Of a stretch of 64,000 nt of DNA, positions 33,601 through 45,580 are shown piece by piece. The stretch covers positions 17,788,501 to 17,852,500 of the forward strand of contig JAYKKT010000089.1 of NCBI GenBank assembly GCA_036023115.1, read 5' to 3'. Every line of letters begins with the position of its first letter. Within the stretch, counting starts at the first letter, position 1. Both the position numbers and the translations under genes were made by a program. Below the pieces are notes generated by a model. It ran no database searches and was not told the DNA's origin. It saw only the letters and a list, made by a program, of their open reading frames with translations. Source of the stretch: Brasenia schreberi. Taxonomy: Eukaryota > Streptophyta > Magnoliopsida > Nymphaeales > Cabombaceae.

Positions 33601-35227
33601 GGTTGATAGATCCTCCCGGATCTTGTCACTTCCCCCACGATCAACCTAGGGTTCGCACGTAAGATGGCTCTAATCGAATGTTTTGGACCACCTTGAATTT
33701 TCAAAACTGGTTTAATCAGGGACGGAACTTTTGGTGGTCCCCGAATCATTACTTGGGCAGGTTTCCTATGAAGGATGAGTGTAGATGCACAAGTGAAAAA
33801 ACCAGACTTATATGTACACGCTAGACTCTTTGAAATTGTGAGAGCACATACCTCTTTGCCCTTCCCACTGGTACTTGCGTGATTGGGGAAGGGTTCTTTA
33901 AAAATAGCTTGGGCAGGCTCCGGTTCCTCAGTGACCTGAAGTCAGCCCTCTGCTATCAAGTTCTCGATTTGGTTTAGGAGGGAAAAACACTGTTTTGTAT
34001 CATGGCCTTTGAGCCGATGATACTTACAGAATCGATTCAAAAACCTCCCTTTGGAAGTGATTCCCTCAGGGATTTCAGGGAGTTCGATCATGCCTTGGGC
34101 GAGTAAGAGGTCTAGGACCTCCGACACAGGTTGCCCTAGCGGAGTGTACTCCCGTTTTTCAAATGGTTTTTCTATTTTTTTGTCTTTTCTGTTTTCAAAA
34201 TTTTGAAAATTCTTTGAAGTGCTCGCCAGCCTTGGATCTACCCGGACATTGGCGACTTTGTGGGGGTTTTTCCCTTTGTCTATGGTAGGTAGCCCGTAAT
34301 TGCCGGGCTTTTCCAAGTGAGTCTTTGAATTTACACTCCCTTTCCATAGGTGGTCGTAAACCCCTTTTTTCAAATTTGTCTCAAAAAGAGATGCTTTTTT
34401 AATCAGTTTGTGAAAAGTAGAGATTTCATGTAAAGAAAGAAGAGTTTTCAATTCAGTTTTGAAATTATCCAGGATGAGCATTACTGCGCATCCTTCGGAT
34501 ATGGGTTCTCGCACCTGCCCAAGGAGCGACCTCCATCGAACAATAAATGTATGCACATCTTCGTTTATACCTTGCTTTGTATCACTCAAAGTGTTTAATG
34601 TAGGCGTGACTTCTACGTTGTGCGAAAATCTTGGCATGAAGCAGTTCGCCAACTCTTCAAAAGTTGCGAACTGGCTCAAATCATAGGAAGCCAGCCATTT
34701 AAAAGTTGTGCCTTTGAGGGATAAGGGGAACCAATACACCCATTTCATCGAGTCCTTCTTTTTCTTGTGGGCTCGACGAGAGAAAAGCTACAGGTGAGAC
34801 CTAGGGTCTCCCGTGCCATCATACCGATGGAAATTCGGTATTTCGTCATCACTGTCTGTTTCGTAATCTAAAGGGAGAAAATCAAACAGGACGTATGTTG
34901 TTTTCTCTTTATTTTGCCCCTTCAACAACTGCTGTAGGGTTTTCGATCCTTGTGAGTGAAGGAATCGAGGTATTGGTTGCCTTCCATCTCGGAGGTCTCC
35001 TTATGTTTATGAGTTTTTCCAAACTTCTTTTTGGCCTTTATTGGTTCGCCATGTGACGAACACGAATCAGCTGCTTCAGCCTCTTGGCTGAGAGCAGTGA
35101 TCTTGGCCTCATACTCTCTTCTTAACTCTTCCTCTTTTTGTTTTTGATTTTTCAAAGATCTCCTAGAATGAGAACTTGAAGAGCATGAGAACCGGCTAGA
35201 CACTTCATTGGAGTCTGAACTCGACAT
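33601..35227 (-). pseudogene. gag of element B
   Basis: Starts at MSSSDSNEVSS (ATG near 35225). It has an N-terminal coiled-coil-like stretch (EEELRREYEAKITALSQEAE) and the capsid-like Retrotrans_gag domain (KWVYWFPLSLKG...FTFEELANCFMPRFSHN...IVRWRSLLGQVREP, 34748-34400). The C-X2-H-X4-H-X4-C knuckle is at about 34030-33990. Breaks are a frameshift near 34925, a TAG near 34790 (CAG elsewhere) and a TGA at 33942. Confidence 0.92.
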
Positions 35228-35347
35228 GACTCCGACGCTTTTAAATCCAACTATCAAATGCAAGAAGACAAAGAGTTAAAACACTTTTCTTTGAAAACAA
35301 ATTTTTCAGAGATTGGTTTGTTTGTATCGATTTTTCCTTAAGACCCA

Positions 35348-35365
35348 GGTCCCACCAGGCGTGCC
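35348..35365 (-). other. Primer binding site, element B
   Basis: In sense, TGGCACGCCTGGTGGGAC begins five bases after the 5' LTR end. The leading TGG pairs with tRNA 3' CCA. I could not assign the tRNA with confidence. The A elements have TGGCACGCCCGGTGGGA. Confidence 0.85.
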
Positions 35366-35370
35366 AAATC

Positions 35371-38185
35371 TGTAGACACGGAAAATCCTCGTCTCCGGGT
35401 TCTTAGGCCTGAAGCGAATCTTTTCGTGCTTACGTCACTTTAAAAGGGCGTGCCAGCTAGCTTTCTCAAACTAGCGAAGTAAGTTTTGAAAATATATCTG
35501 ACTTTTGGGGCGACTGTGGACAAGTGGGTTCTTTTCGTCGCAGACTTTCTTGCACCGGCGCGCAAGGGTCAGTCTGTACGCTTAGAAAAAAACTCGATTT
35601 TAAACAAACACGACTTTTTTGAAAACTTGAAAGTGTTTTATCGATTGGTTTTGTCAAAATTGCAACTTTTGTACATGGGATCTATGCGTTCCTATGTCTC
35701 TTGGGTTTTAGCCAATTTTGGCGTGTAGTCGTGTGCATCCAGTGCTCGATTTCGGGCAAGTTCTACACGATTTGATCAATCTGGTTCGATGCAAATATGC
35801 TCCCTATCTCGAGTGTGACGGATATGTAATGCAAACACACAACTTGAAGGGAAAACCCGGAATTTAAAGACATAGCAGAAGGGAAATAGCATAAAGGGAA
35901 ATATGGCTATATCTTAGATGCGGAAAGAAAATATATATGAGTGAGTGCTTTGAGTGTATAATTTGAAAGGCAAGTCACACGACTTGAACCTTAAAAACCC
36001 AGCTAAACTGGAAATACGTATATATATGTAAGAGCAGAAAGGCTCAATGTGAGTGAGTGCTTTGAGTGTATAAAATGAAAGACAACTCACACGACTTGAA
36101 CCTTAAAACCCAGCTGAATGTATATAAATAGAGTTATATCCTATGGGCTGTTGAGGCCCGTTTGTGTGCAAAGGTGTGCAGATAAGAGCGGAAAGGCTCG
36201 AGTGTACGTGTGTGATTCGTGTTTCAAACCACAATATTACATCTCGGGGGGAGACTATGCTCCGTTATTACAACCCCGTATCGAATTTAATTGAACTTGA
36301 AACAATGTAAAAGATCAGATTCGAACACTTACACGTCGTCTGCTTGGGCTTTCTTTGTCAGCGAGATCCGACCTTGGATATAGCTGTTGGATGGACCTCT
36401 CACTGCGAACCGATCCGATGTGTGGAGTTTTTTATCCTAGTTCACGATCTAGGCTATGTCGACACAGAAAGGTCTTATGGTTTTGGGTGGGATTCGAGCA
36501 AACTTAAGGCAAGGTGTAGGGGATCTAAGGCCAGCTCTAAGGTGAAGGGCTTAGGTAGGATTTTAGTCCAAGTCCTAAGGTGAGACTCGACCAACTAGGG
36601 TCCAAGTTGGGTGATGGTTCATGGGTAGTTCTAGGCGAAACACTAAAGGGATGCCCTAAGGGAGTGCTCGGGCAAATGGTGGCCGAGCTAGGTAGGTTTT
36701 AGTGGATGGCTTTGGTAGGATCTAAGGTGGGATCCTAAGGAAAGAGCTCGGCCAGATGGTGGCCGAGCTTGGCTAGTGTTATGTGATTGATCTCGAGTGA
36801 GATCCTAAAGGAGTGACTCGGCCAAATGGTGGCCGAGCTGGGTGGTTCTAGGATTAGTTTAGGCAGGGTTTAGGCCAATGTAAAGGTTTTAGGACTTAGG
36901 ATCTGGATGGTGGGTTCAAGTGGGACTCGGCCAACACTTTGGTCGGGCTTAACAAGTTTCAGAAAGGGGAAGCTTTTTAGTAACGTTCGGCTAGTGTTTT
37001 GGCCGAACTTGGGGTGGGATTAAGGATGGTTTTAGAGAGTTAGGATTTAGGTGCTTAGTGGGGCAGATCTAGGGTGAACTCGGTCAGCCAATGGCCGAGC
37101 TTGGAATAGTATTAGGTGGGGACGGGCTTGGGTAAAACTAGGTTAGTTTTTAGTGAAGTTCGGCCAGCTCCTTGGCTAGACTTTGTTGGGTTTTCAAAGG
37201 TGGTATTGGGTGGTTTAGAGAGACAAGAAAAGAGACGGTTTAGGTGGGTTCTAGGGACTCACCTTAGCCGCGGTTTGCTTGGTTTCCACGCAGCAAATCA
37301 TCACAAGAGCTGGTCCATCCAATGCTGTCAGATCTCCTTGGGCAGCCACCAAGCTTTGGAGTGAAATGAAGAAGGCAACCCACAAGAAAAACCAACAATT
37401 TCAGCCCACAATGGAAAGGCCAAGTCAAGCCACTTTCCTTGACTTGCTTTCCTCTCTCTCTCTCTCTCCAACCCAAGCAAAGAGGTGTGAAATTTTTTTG
37501 CAGCCCTCGTGAATCAGCCCCTCACGTCCTTTTATAGATTTCTTATGTGGATATGGATCCTAGATTGATTCTAAAATCCGGATCCAATCCAAGTCTTGTT
37601 TGGATCTGGATCTTGGGTCTGGATTTGGATATTTGGATCCAAATTTGATCCAAAATTTTCTCTTCTTTGGTCCTTCCTGGCATTTCAAGCCAGACGTCTT
37701 GTGCGGGCCCTGAGTTTATCAATGCTCCGTCTTGTGCTGGGGTTTTCCCAATTTCGTCGTCCAAGCTCCTTTTCACCTTTCCAAACTCTGTTTTAACTGA
37801 TTTTTATTATTTTTGACTTGGATTGTTCGTGATTTCAGAGACACTGTTGGCTTTGCCTCCGATGCTTCAGGCTTGAAGTCCATTTGCGGCCTGGGCTCCT
37901 CTTTTGTCTTTGAATTTGGCCTTTCATCGGGCTGGGCTTGCTCTTTTGAATTTTCGAACCTTTGTTGCAACTACTTTGGGCCAGGCTTTACCTGTTCGTC
38001 TGGGCTTTTGCAAAAATAGGATTTTCATCCATTTTCAAGAATTTATGTTCCGACAGGGTTGGAAAATGGAGGTTTGAAGTATTTGAGTTCCTGGGTTTTC
38101 GAAAATTCCAATTTTGGCTTTTTGAGCTCATTTTCGAACCAGGCATTTGTTTTTGCAAAAATTTTTGGAATTTGGGGTGTTTACA
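35371..38185 (-). mobile_element. Element B 5' LTR
   Basis: 2815 bp. In sense it has the promoter-like TATAAAAG (CTTTTATA at 37529-37536), the palindrome array (36666-37180), the donor-like GTAAGT (ACTTAC at 36327-36332), the GGAG hairpin (about 36240-36285), and the U5 hairpin with PBS-like TGGCACGCCC (reverse complement at 35446-35455). It is about 30 bp shorter than its partner, mainly from loss of one GAGCGGAAAGGCTC segment near 35935. Confidence 0.94.
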
Positions 38186-38190
38186 AACAT

Positions 38191-38325
38191 ATGTACAGGG
38201 TTGCCTAGAAGGCTCCTGGGTTTCCTAGAAGGCTCCTGGGTTTCCAGACTCAAAATAGCCCTTTCGGGCTGCTTTTACAAAACCAGGTGTTATTGAGAAG
38301 TTCGTGGGATTTCGGGGTGTTTACA
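38191..38325 (-). mobile_element. Solo LTR, family A, minus strand (remaining 135 bp)
   Basis: The U3 end of the LTR that begins at 21446, after element B and its second AACAT. It contains a short direct duplication of AGAAGGCTCCTGGGTTTCC (about 38210-38245) and ends GGTGTTTACA at 38325. It is followed by ACCAC, the right target duplication. Confidence 0.92.
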
Positions 38326-38330
38326 ACCAC

Positions 38331-40100
38331 TTTTTGGCAAACTCTTTCAAAAACCAAGTGTGGAAGATGCACTTCGATGGGGCACGAAACCAACGAGGGG
38401 TTGGTGCTAGGGTCATCCTCATCTCCCCTAAAAAGGGCGAGATTCCCATAGCAATTCGCCTAGATTTCGAATGTTCCAACAACATAGCTGAGTATGAAGC
38501 ACTCATACAAGGCTTAAGGATTTTGAAAACTCTAGGGGCATCATGCATCGAGGTCTTTGGAGATTCGCTCCTTGTTATAAACCAGGTTTTGAAAGTTTGG
38601 CAAGTACGTAACGAAAAACTACTTCCATATCACGAGTTGGCCACTCGATTGGTTGAGTCATTCCAATCGTGTAAACTCACACACGTAGGAAGAGAGGATA
38701 ATGGCATTGTCGATGCCCTCTCCTCCTTAGGTTTAGCCCTAAAGGTCGATCCCATTTCAGGGACCCGATCTTTAGAAATATGGCATGCGCCCAACCCATC
38801 CACACATGATTTGGATATTTGCCAAAATAACCTAGATTCTGTTGAAAAACCTTGGTTTTACGACATCAAGCATTTTTTAGAAAATGGGGGATTCACCGAG
38901 GATGCCACATCCAAAGACAAGGCATTCATCCGTAAAATTTCGACCCGATACACCATTCTGGGTGGGGTTCTATATAAGAAAAGTTTTATCGGCATCCTAC
39001 TTAGGTGTATCGATCTAGAGGAGGCTAGGATAGTGATGCATGAGTTCCACAATGGAGAATGTGGAGGTCATGTTAATGCTAACATGATGGCAATGAAAAT
39101 ACTTCGAGCGGGTTATTTTTGGTCCACCCTGAAAAAGGATTGTCACGATCATGTTAGGAAGTGTCATCCATGTCAAGTGCATGGGCATGCCATTCATATC
39201 CCCTCATCTGCATTGCATTCCGTGGTCAGCCCCTGGCCATTTACCATGTGGGCGTTTGATATCGTAGGCCCGATCTTTCCAAAAGCCTCGAATGGGTATC
39301 GATTCATTTTAGCAGCCACTGAGTATTTCTCCAAGTGGGTGGAAGCCATTTCCCTTACCAACATATTGGGGCAACATGTGGTGGGTTTCACTAGGAGGAA
39401 TATCTTGGCTCGATTTGGGGTTCCACGAGACCTTGTGTCTGATAATGGCACCCCATTCAAGAACGAGCGAATGGTTAAGTTGTGCAACACGTATGGCATA
39501 ACTCACCACTTCTCTTCGCCCTACTACCCTCAAGGCAACGACCAATCCGAAGCCACAAACAAGACTCTCATTAGCATAATTGAGAAAAGCTTAGAGAAGG
39601 GTAGGACATGGCATGAGAAGCTGGATGAAGCCTTATGGGCTTATAGGACTTCCATCCGGACTCCCACGAATGCCACACCATTCGAATTGGTCTATGGCAC
39701 AAACGCCATTCTTCCCATTCATACTCAATTGCATTCATTCCATACATCCATTGCACTCGACCTCCCCCTAGAGACGCTTCAGCATGCTAGGATGGCCGAA
39801 CTAGATTTGCTAGATAAGAGGCGAGTCCTTGCTATGGATCATGCCTGTGCATACCGGCAAAGGATAGCCCGACACTATGGCAAACACATGAGACCTCGCC
39901 ACTTTGAAGTGGGAGTTCTGGTTTTGAAAATCATCCACTATCGTGGCCCACATCCCCTTGGAAAGTGGCGCCCCAAGTGGGATGGACCCTATGTTGTACG
40001 TGCAACCACCACGAACAACTCGTATTGGTTGATCAATGTAGAAGGTAGGAATTTAGCAGATCCTATCAATATTCAATACTTAAAGAAGTATTATGTGTAG
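38331..40100 (+). CDS. Second RNase H and integrase of element C (open fragment)
   Basis: One open frame, preserved over about 590 codons even though it is cut from its own RT by 17 kb of inserted DNA. The RNase HI-type domain comes first: HFDGARN (Asp near 38376), NNIAEYEALIQGL, EVFGDSLLVINQ and REDNGIVDALSSL. Integrase follows with HEFHNGECGGH (from 39039) and CHPC (39162-39173). Its DD35E core has Asp 39258, Asp 39441 and Glu 39549, 35 residues after the second Asp. The C-terminal GPHPLGKWRPKWDGPYVV module ends at TAG 40098-40100. It is intact at every motif I checked but has no promoter or start of its own. Confidence 0.93.
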   Translation, partial: FLANSFKNQVWKMHFDGARNQRGVGARVILISPKKGEIPIAIRLDFECSNNIAEYEALIQGLRILKTLGASCIEVFGDSLLVINQVLKVWQVRNEKLLPYHELATRLVESFQSCKLTHVGREDNGIVDALSSLGLALKVDPISGTRSLEIWHAPNPSTHDLDICQNNLDSVEKPWFYDIKHFLENGGFTEDATSKDKAFIRKISTRYTILGGVLYKKSFIGILLRCIDLEEARIVMHEFHNGECGGHVNANMMAMKILRAGYFWSTLKKDCHDHVRKCHPCQVHGHAIHIPSSALHSVVSPWPFTMWAFDIVGPIFPKASNGYRFILAATEYFSKWVEAISLTNILGQHVVGFTRRNILARFGVPRDLVSDNGTPFKNERMVKLCNTYGITHHFSSPYYPQGNDQSEATNKTLISIIEKSLEKGRTWHEKLDEALWAYRTSIRTPTNATPFELVYGTNAILPIHTQLHSFHTSIALDLPLETLQHARMAELDLLDKRRVLAMDHACAYRQRIARHYGKHMRPRHFEVGVLVLKIIHYRGPHPLGKWRPKWDGPYVVRATTTNNSYWLINVEGRNLADPINIQYLKKYYV

Positions 40101-41243
40101 GATTTGGGTTAAATTCCAATTTTCGAAAACCTTTAGGGATAGCTGCCCTGAGACCTGAAAATAAGGTGCAAAGGCAAAATCGTGTAACCCTGAGTAAGAG
40201 AATTCGCACTTGTGAAAGAGTGGAGTTTTCCAAAATCGAGTTTACATTTCAAAATCCTTCTTCTTACAAAGAAAGGCCTAGTTCAATATAGCAAGATACT
40301 TGCAAGTAGTACATGCTATTTCTAAATAGGCTGATCTGGAATGGATCTAGTGTGACCTTGGGATAAGTCCTCCCCTCTTCTCTTCTCCTTCCAAAAGGAA
40401 AACGTGGCCCAAATAAAGGGAATTTTTCCATCCAAAGTCTCTTTCCAAAAGAAAGAAACCAGAATCCAAAAGGAAAAATCGATTCTCTTGTGAAAAAGAG
40501 GGATTAAAGAAAAAATACTCCCAAAGAGGGAAAAAGAAGCCCAAAAGCTCAAAAAAGAGTAGTTTTCCGCCTTCTATGCCTTAAACCACGGGACGCTTCA
40601 GAAGGGACCGTGGTATCTCTTTCCCATCCCTAGCTTATCCCAAGCTAAAACATGGTTCATTTCGAGTAAATCCTAAAGTAAAAATAGGATTTACTTACTT
40701 GAATTTCATTTTGCTTGAGAATTCGACATTTCAAGTAAGACGTAGGAATTTGAAATATAGCTTATTTTCTTATAAAACCTCCGCTAGATAAGCGAGTGTC
40801 AAGACTCAAGCAAAGGCAAACACGAAGAGCTCGAGATCCTTAGGAATGAGACTCAAGACAGTTGTCCCTTTTGTAAATCGCTTTTGTAAATAGATTTTGA
40901 AAAATCGAACATCGAATAGCATAGGATCTGCTCACTTGGAGCAGCAGGCCTTGTAAGTCTCAAGAGTTCGACCATATCTGGTCTCTAGGAGGTCGCCACT
41001 CTTGGCACCACACCCATGTCATGCATCTACATTTCCACGCATGGCACTTGCATAAACATGATCCCATTTTAGGACCAGATTCCATACATATCCCTTTGGC
41101 ATGATATCTCCTCCTACCAGGGTTTTAAAAGTGAGATTTTGCTAAAGATTGGGACGATCCCATATTTTCGTGGTTAGATCTAGGGAGACATTAAAAGGGG
41201 TGTTTGTCATCTTTGCCATTATCCAAATCAATTTGGACAATGC
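40101..41243 (+). other. 3' spacer of element C (no gene)
   Basis: Non-coding DNA between integrase and PPT. It is an inverted copy of 12708-13811 and homologous to 27391-28550. Purine-rich DNA lies at 40430-40560. No conserved frame or env-like sequence was seen. Confidence 0.75.
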
Positions 41244-41257
41244 CAAAGAGGGGCATC
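41244..41257 (+). other. Polypurine tract, element C
   Basis: CAAAGAGGGGCATC immediately before TGTAAACACC of the 3' LTR. Confidence 0.88.
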
Positions 41258-44200
41258 TGTAAACACCCCGAAATCCCACAAACTTCTCAAAATAACCTGG
41301 TTTTGTAAAAGCAGCCCCAGAGGGCTATTTTGAGTCTGGAAACCCAGGAGCCTTCCAGATAAACCCTGTACATATGTTTAAACTATATATGTTTTAAAAT
41401 ATGTATAATATAGTTTTAAAACCTTGTAAAATACGTTTTGAAACCCCACGAAGCGGCTTGGCCTGATGAAAGCAGGACTAGAAGAGCCAAAGAGAGCCCG
41501 AAACCGGAGCACATGTCGAGCCCGGCACAGCAACTCTCGTGTTAGATTCATCCCCAGGATCTCGAACATCCAAGTCCCTGTTATCAACAAAAATCATTTG
41601 AAATCATCTCTGGAAGGTGAAAACAGAAGCGGACGACCATGTTGGCGAAGACCCAACGCAAGACGAAGTATTGATGCTGTCAGACCCCGCACAAACCATT
41701 CATTTCGAACATACCCTGAAGGAGTCAGAATTCAGTTTGGAATGGATCTGGACCATATATATCCAGATCCCAATCCAAACATATATGTGGATTTGGATTT
41801 GGATCCAAAGATCTAATCCAATATCCACATCCAGGGCCCACATCACCTTCTCATAAATGGAGGTGGGGCCCACTTGAAATTCACATGGGATTGTAGGCAT
41901 GAGAGAGAATGGAGAGGATTAAGTATGAGGGAAATGTATTAAGCTTGACTTGTGTGTCAAGTTTTGGGTTAATCATGTGGGTTAGCCTGATTAGTGTGGG
42001 TTTAGGCTTGTATGAACCTACACCTAACCTAGGGCTGCACCAACATGATGCAATGAAGTCCATGGGCTATGCAAAGGGATGCTCCTAACCCAATCCTAAG
42101 CCAAAATCCTTAATCCTAGCCATTTGCCCTAATCCTGGCCTAATCCCAACCTAATCACCTAGCCTACTTCCCTAATCCCGGCCTAATCCCAACCTAATCA
42201 CCTAACCCACCTCCCTAATCCTTCTCTAAACCTAGCCTAATTCCCTTAATCCAACCTAATCCTAGCCTAAACACCTAACCCACCTCACTAAACCTTACCC
42301 TAAAACCAACCCACCTAGCTAAGCCTTAAACCACTAAACCACCCCACCTAAACCCTAGCACACCGTATCCCTAAAACCACCTAAACTAAATATCTGGCCT
42401 CCCCTAAATATCTAGCCCACCTTATCACCACACCACCTCCACCTAACCACTAAACCACCCCTTCAAAACCAGCCCAACCGACCTTTTGAAAATCCTATAA
42501 ACCCCCCCCCTAGTGGGCGGGTTTTTTAGATTTTTTCCAGCCACCTTGGGCCAGCCGAGCCCTTCCTCTCATCCCTCACCCTTTGCTCTCTTCTCTCACC
42601 TGCTCCACCACCACCTCCCGGCCTGCACCACTCCACGCCACCATCATCTCCCGGCCTGCACCACTCCACGCCACCATGACCTCCCGGCCAGCTCCACTCC
42701 TTCCACCCGATTGCATCCACCTTCCACCCGGCTGCCTTCCTTGGACATCACCTTCCCCCTTCTCTCCGGTTAGTACCCTATCCTAACTCCACCCTCTCTT
42801 CACTCCCCCTCCACTCTCAACCACCACACCACCATCACTTCTCGGCCACCATCCGCCACCCTTCACCATTCGGCCAACCTCTGCCCGACTGCACCTAACC
42901 ACCCGCCACCTTGCCTCTCCCCTAGACAGCCCCTAGTTAGTTACCCTTAACCTTACCTTTTCCCTTAAACTAGCCCTTAGTAAACACCCTAGCTAGCTCC
43001 CCTTTGCCATTCCTAAGCGCCCCTAACTACACCAGCCAGCCACCACCTAACCTGCCATTAATCGGCCAGCCGCAACCGACTGCACCTAACCCCCGCGGCC
43101 TTACACCCTCTTCCTTAGATAGCCCCCTAGTCACCCCTTAGCTCCACCTTCCCTAGGACCTGCCCTACACCTTAGTGACACTCCCTAACTACCTCAGCCC
43201 AAGACACCACAGCAGCACCCCCCTTTCATCACCCGACTAGCGCCAAGGCACCACATCCGCTGCAACCTTGTCACCCGGCCAGTACCCTCCTTTGCCACGC
43301 CTTTCCGAGGAGCTCCCTCTTGCAGCCCAAGGCGACGCTCAAGCTCAAGCTCAAGCAAGTCACCTCCGGACCAGCTATATGTAAGTGCCTAACTCGGTCC
43401 TTGTTTGTAGACTTGCTTAAGCTCAATTAAATTTGATACGGGGTTGTAATAACGGAGCATTGTCTCCCCCCGCTTGTAATAACGTGCCTTGGCACACCCA
43501 CACACACGTGCACTTGAGCCTATCTCGCTCTTAGTTGTGCACGATTTTGAACACACACGGCCTAATCAGCCCTTAAGATATAAACTTATTTATATAATTT
43601 AAGTTGCGTGGGGTTTTGCTTAAGTTGTGTGTGTTGTCTTTCAATTCTCGCACTCACACACATTGAGCTTTCGCTCTTACTCCCAAGACCTTAGTCAAGG
43701 CCTACTGCAATTTATATTTGGGTTTGATTTCATGTCATGTGCGTAGTACTTCAATTCTCGCACTCACACACATTGAGCTTTCACTCTTATTCCCAAGACC
43801 TTAGTCAAGGCCATATTGCAATTTATATTTGGGTTTCATTTAAGTCGTGTGAGTTGTCTTTCAATATACACACAACACCCACGCAACACGTTGGCGACCT
43901 TCGGGCCCATATATATTATAAGTATTTCCCTTTCGGCTATGTCTTTAAGATTTTGGTTTTAAGGTTCAGCAGTGTGCGTAGTCTTTACATATATACACGG
44001 CACACACTTGCACTATTGAGCCTTTTCGCTCTTAAGATATAGCCATATTTCCCTTTTGCAATTTCCCTTTCGCGATTTCCCTTTTGCAATTTACATTTCA
44101 AGTCATTTCCCTTCCGCATTGTCTTTCAATTTCGGGTTTTCCCTTTGGAGTTGCGTGAGTTTGCATTGCATATATGCCATACCACGAGTTAGGATGCATA

Positions 44201-44634
44201 TTGCATCAAAGCAAACCCCATACTCCCGCTCAAATTCGCCCCACTTAGGTTACGTGTTCATAACACACACCTAGTTGGCCCGAAAAGGGATAAAAAGAAA
44301 GACATAGGCACGTACAAATCCACGTGAAATAAAATCTGAAAATCATACCAAAAACAACCCGAATCGAACACCTCAAACGTTTTCGTAGGTTCTCATATTT
44401 TAAAACTCGATTTTTAAAGCGTACAGACTGACCCTTGCGCATCGGTGCAAGAAGGTCTGCGACGAAAAGAGCTTGCTTGCTCACAGTCGCCACGTTAGGA
44501 GTCAGAATTCAAAGTATTTCTTCGCTAGCTTAAGTAAGCTAGTTGGCACGCCCTTTTGCTTAAATAGGACTTAGACATACGAAAAGGTTCGTTTCAAGCC
44601 TAAGAACCAAAAGTAGGAACTTTCTGCGTCTACA
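41258..44634 (+). mobile_element. 3' LTR of element C
   Basis: 3377 bp, TGTAAACACC to GCGTCTACA. TATAAA is at 42496-42501 followed by the C-run/G-run, the donor-like GTAAGT is at 43381-43386, two to three minisatellite units lie at 43630-43860, and PBS-like TGGCACGCCC is at 44544-44553. The sequence after it (CCCTTGAAG...) is the minus-strand protease region of D, so C is inserted in D. The matching left target duplication has been lost. No gene is present. Confidence 0.93.
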
Positions 44635-45580
44635 CCCTTGAAGTTGAGGATGACTCTCACCTACGATTACTATGACTTTGTCCCTGAAAGGAATCTTGAC
44701 ACACCTGTGGAAGGTGGATGGCACATCGCACAAGCTGTGTATCCAGGGCCTTCCCAGCAACAGGTTATAGTGGGGGTGGATGTCCAAGACATGGAACACC
44801 CCCGTGTGTGCTATCCCTCCCGTTTCCATGGGGAGTTCGATAGATCCTAGCGGTCTAGACGCATTCTCATCATATCAAGTGATAACGATGGGGCTTGGGT
44901 TTACGGATGTCAAGGTGACTTCGATTTGATTCGTCACATGAAGTGGAAGGATGTTGAACCCTCCTCCCCCATTGACAAGGCACCTATCCAGAGAGTGGTT
45001 ATTCAGAACCACCTTGATATGTAGGGCCTGGTTATGGGACTCGTAGGGTCTTTCTACATCGTCTTCCGAGAATACGATGGGCGTTTTTGCTCCTATGGAG
45101 GCCACTTGATTGGACAAGGATTCTGGGGTTATGTTCGAACTAACCTTTGCTCTTTCTAGAATTTTCTCTAACACTAGTCTATGCCTAGGCGAAGTTTGTA
45201 TTAGCTCTAGGATGGACATGTTGATAGGAATCTTTGAAAGATGGTTTTCGAAATCATACACCTTTAACACGACATTTTCTTTGTCCGTTTTTGGCAGAAC
45301 TCTAGGAATACATGCTTTTGAGGGGCCAGGCACACTAACCACCTTTTTAGCACTTTGCAGATGTGGGGGTTGGTAGATCCTCTCGGATCTTATCACCTCC
45401 CCCACGATCAACCTAGGTTTCGCACCTAACATGGCTCTAATCGAAATATTTGGAGCACCTTGAAAATTTAAAACTGGTTTAACCGGGGACGGAACTTTTG
45501 GTGGTCCCCGGATAACTACTTGGGCGGGCTTTTTGTAAAGTATGAGAGTAGATGCACAAGTAGACAAACTAGACTCATGC
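44635..45580 (-). pseudogene. Protease region of element D
   Basis: Sense order is GRIYQPPHL, ILELIQTSPRHRLVLEKI and the active-site region VNGGGGFNILPL. Here the catalytic Asp codon has become Asn (LVNGGGG against LVDGGGG elsewhere). HYNLLLGRPWIH follows. The reading breaks at about 44875 (ITG region), then continues from 44829. It is cut at 44634 by element C just before the segment that would lead to RT. Confidence 0.9.

Larger units (their letters stand above)
24528..38185 (-). mobile_element. Complete family B Tat-type retrotransposon
   Basis: 13,658 bp with two LTRs (2848 and 2815 bp), PBS, gag, protease, RT, RNase H, second RNase H, integrase, 3' spacer and PPT in that sense order, flanked by AACAT duplications. 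It is the only element in the window with both LTRs. The LTRs are very similar: by eye about three differences in the first 80 bases, with a few indels elsewhere, including a missing segment near 35935. The coding region nonetheless has stops in most domains, so it is not autonomous. Confidence 0.96.

Noticed and set aside
9371..44634. Large palindrome or inversion from autointegration of an element into itself
   Set aside because: Autointegration joins an LTR end to the target. Here the join is inside the 3' spacer with microhomology, and a deletion between nested elements explains all missing parts.
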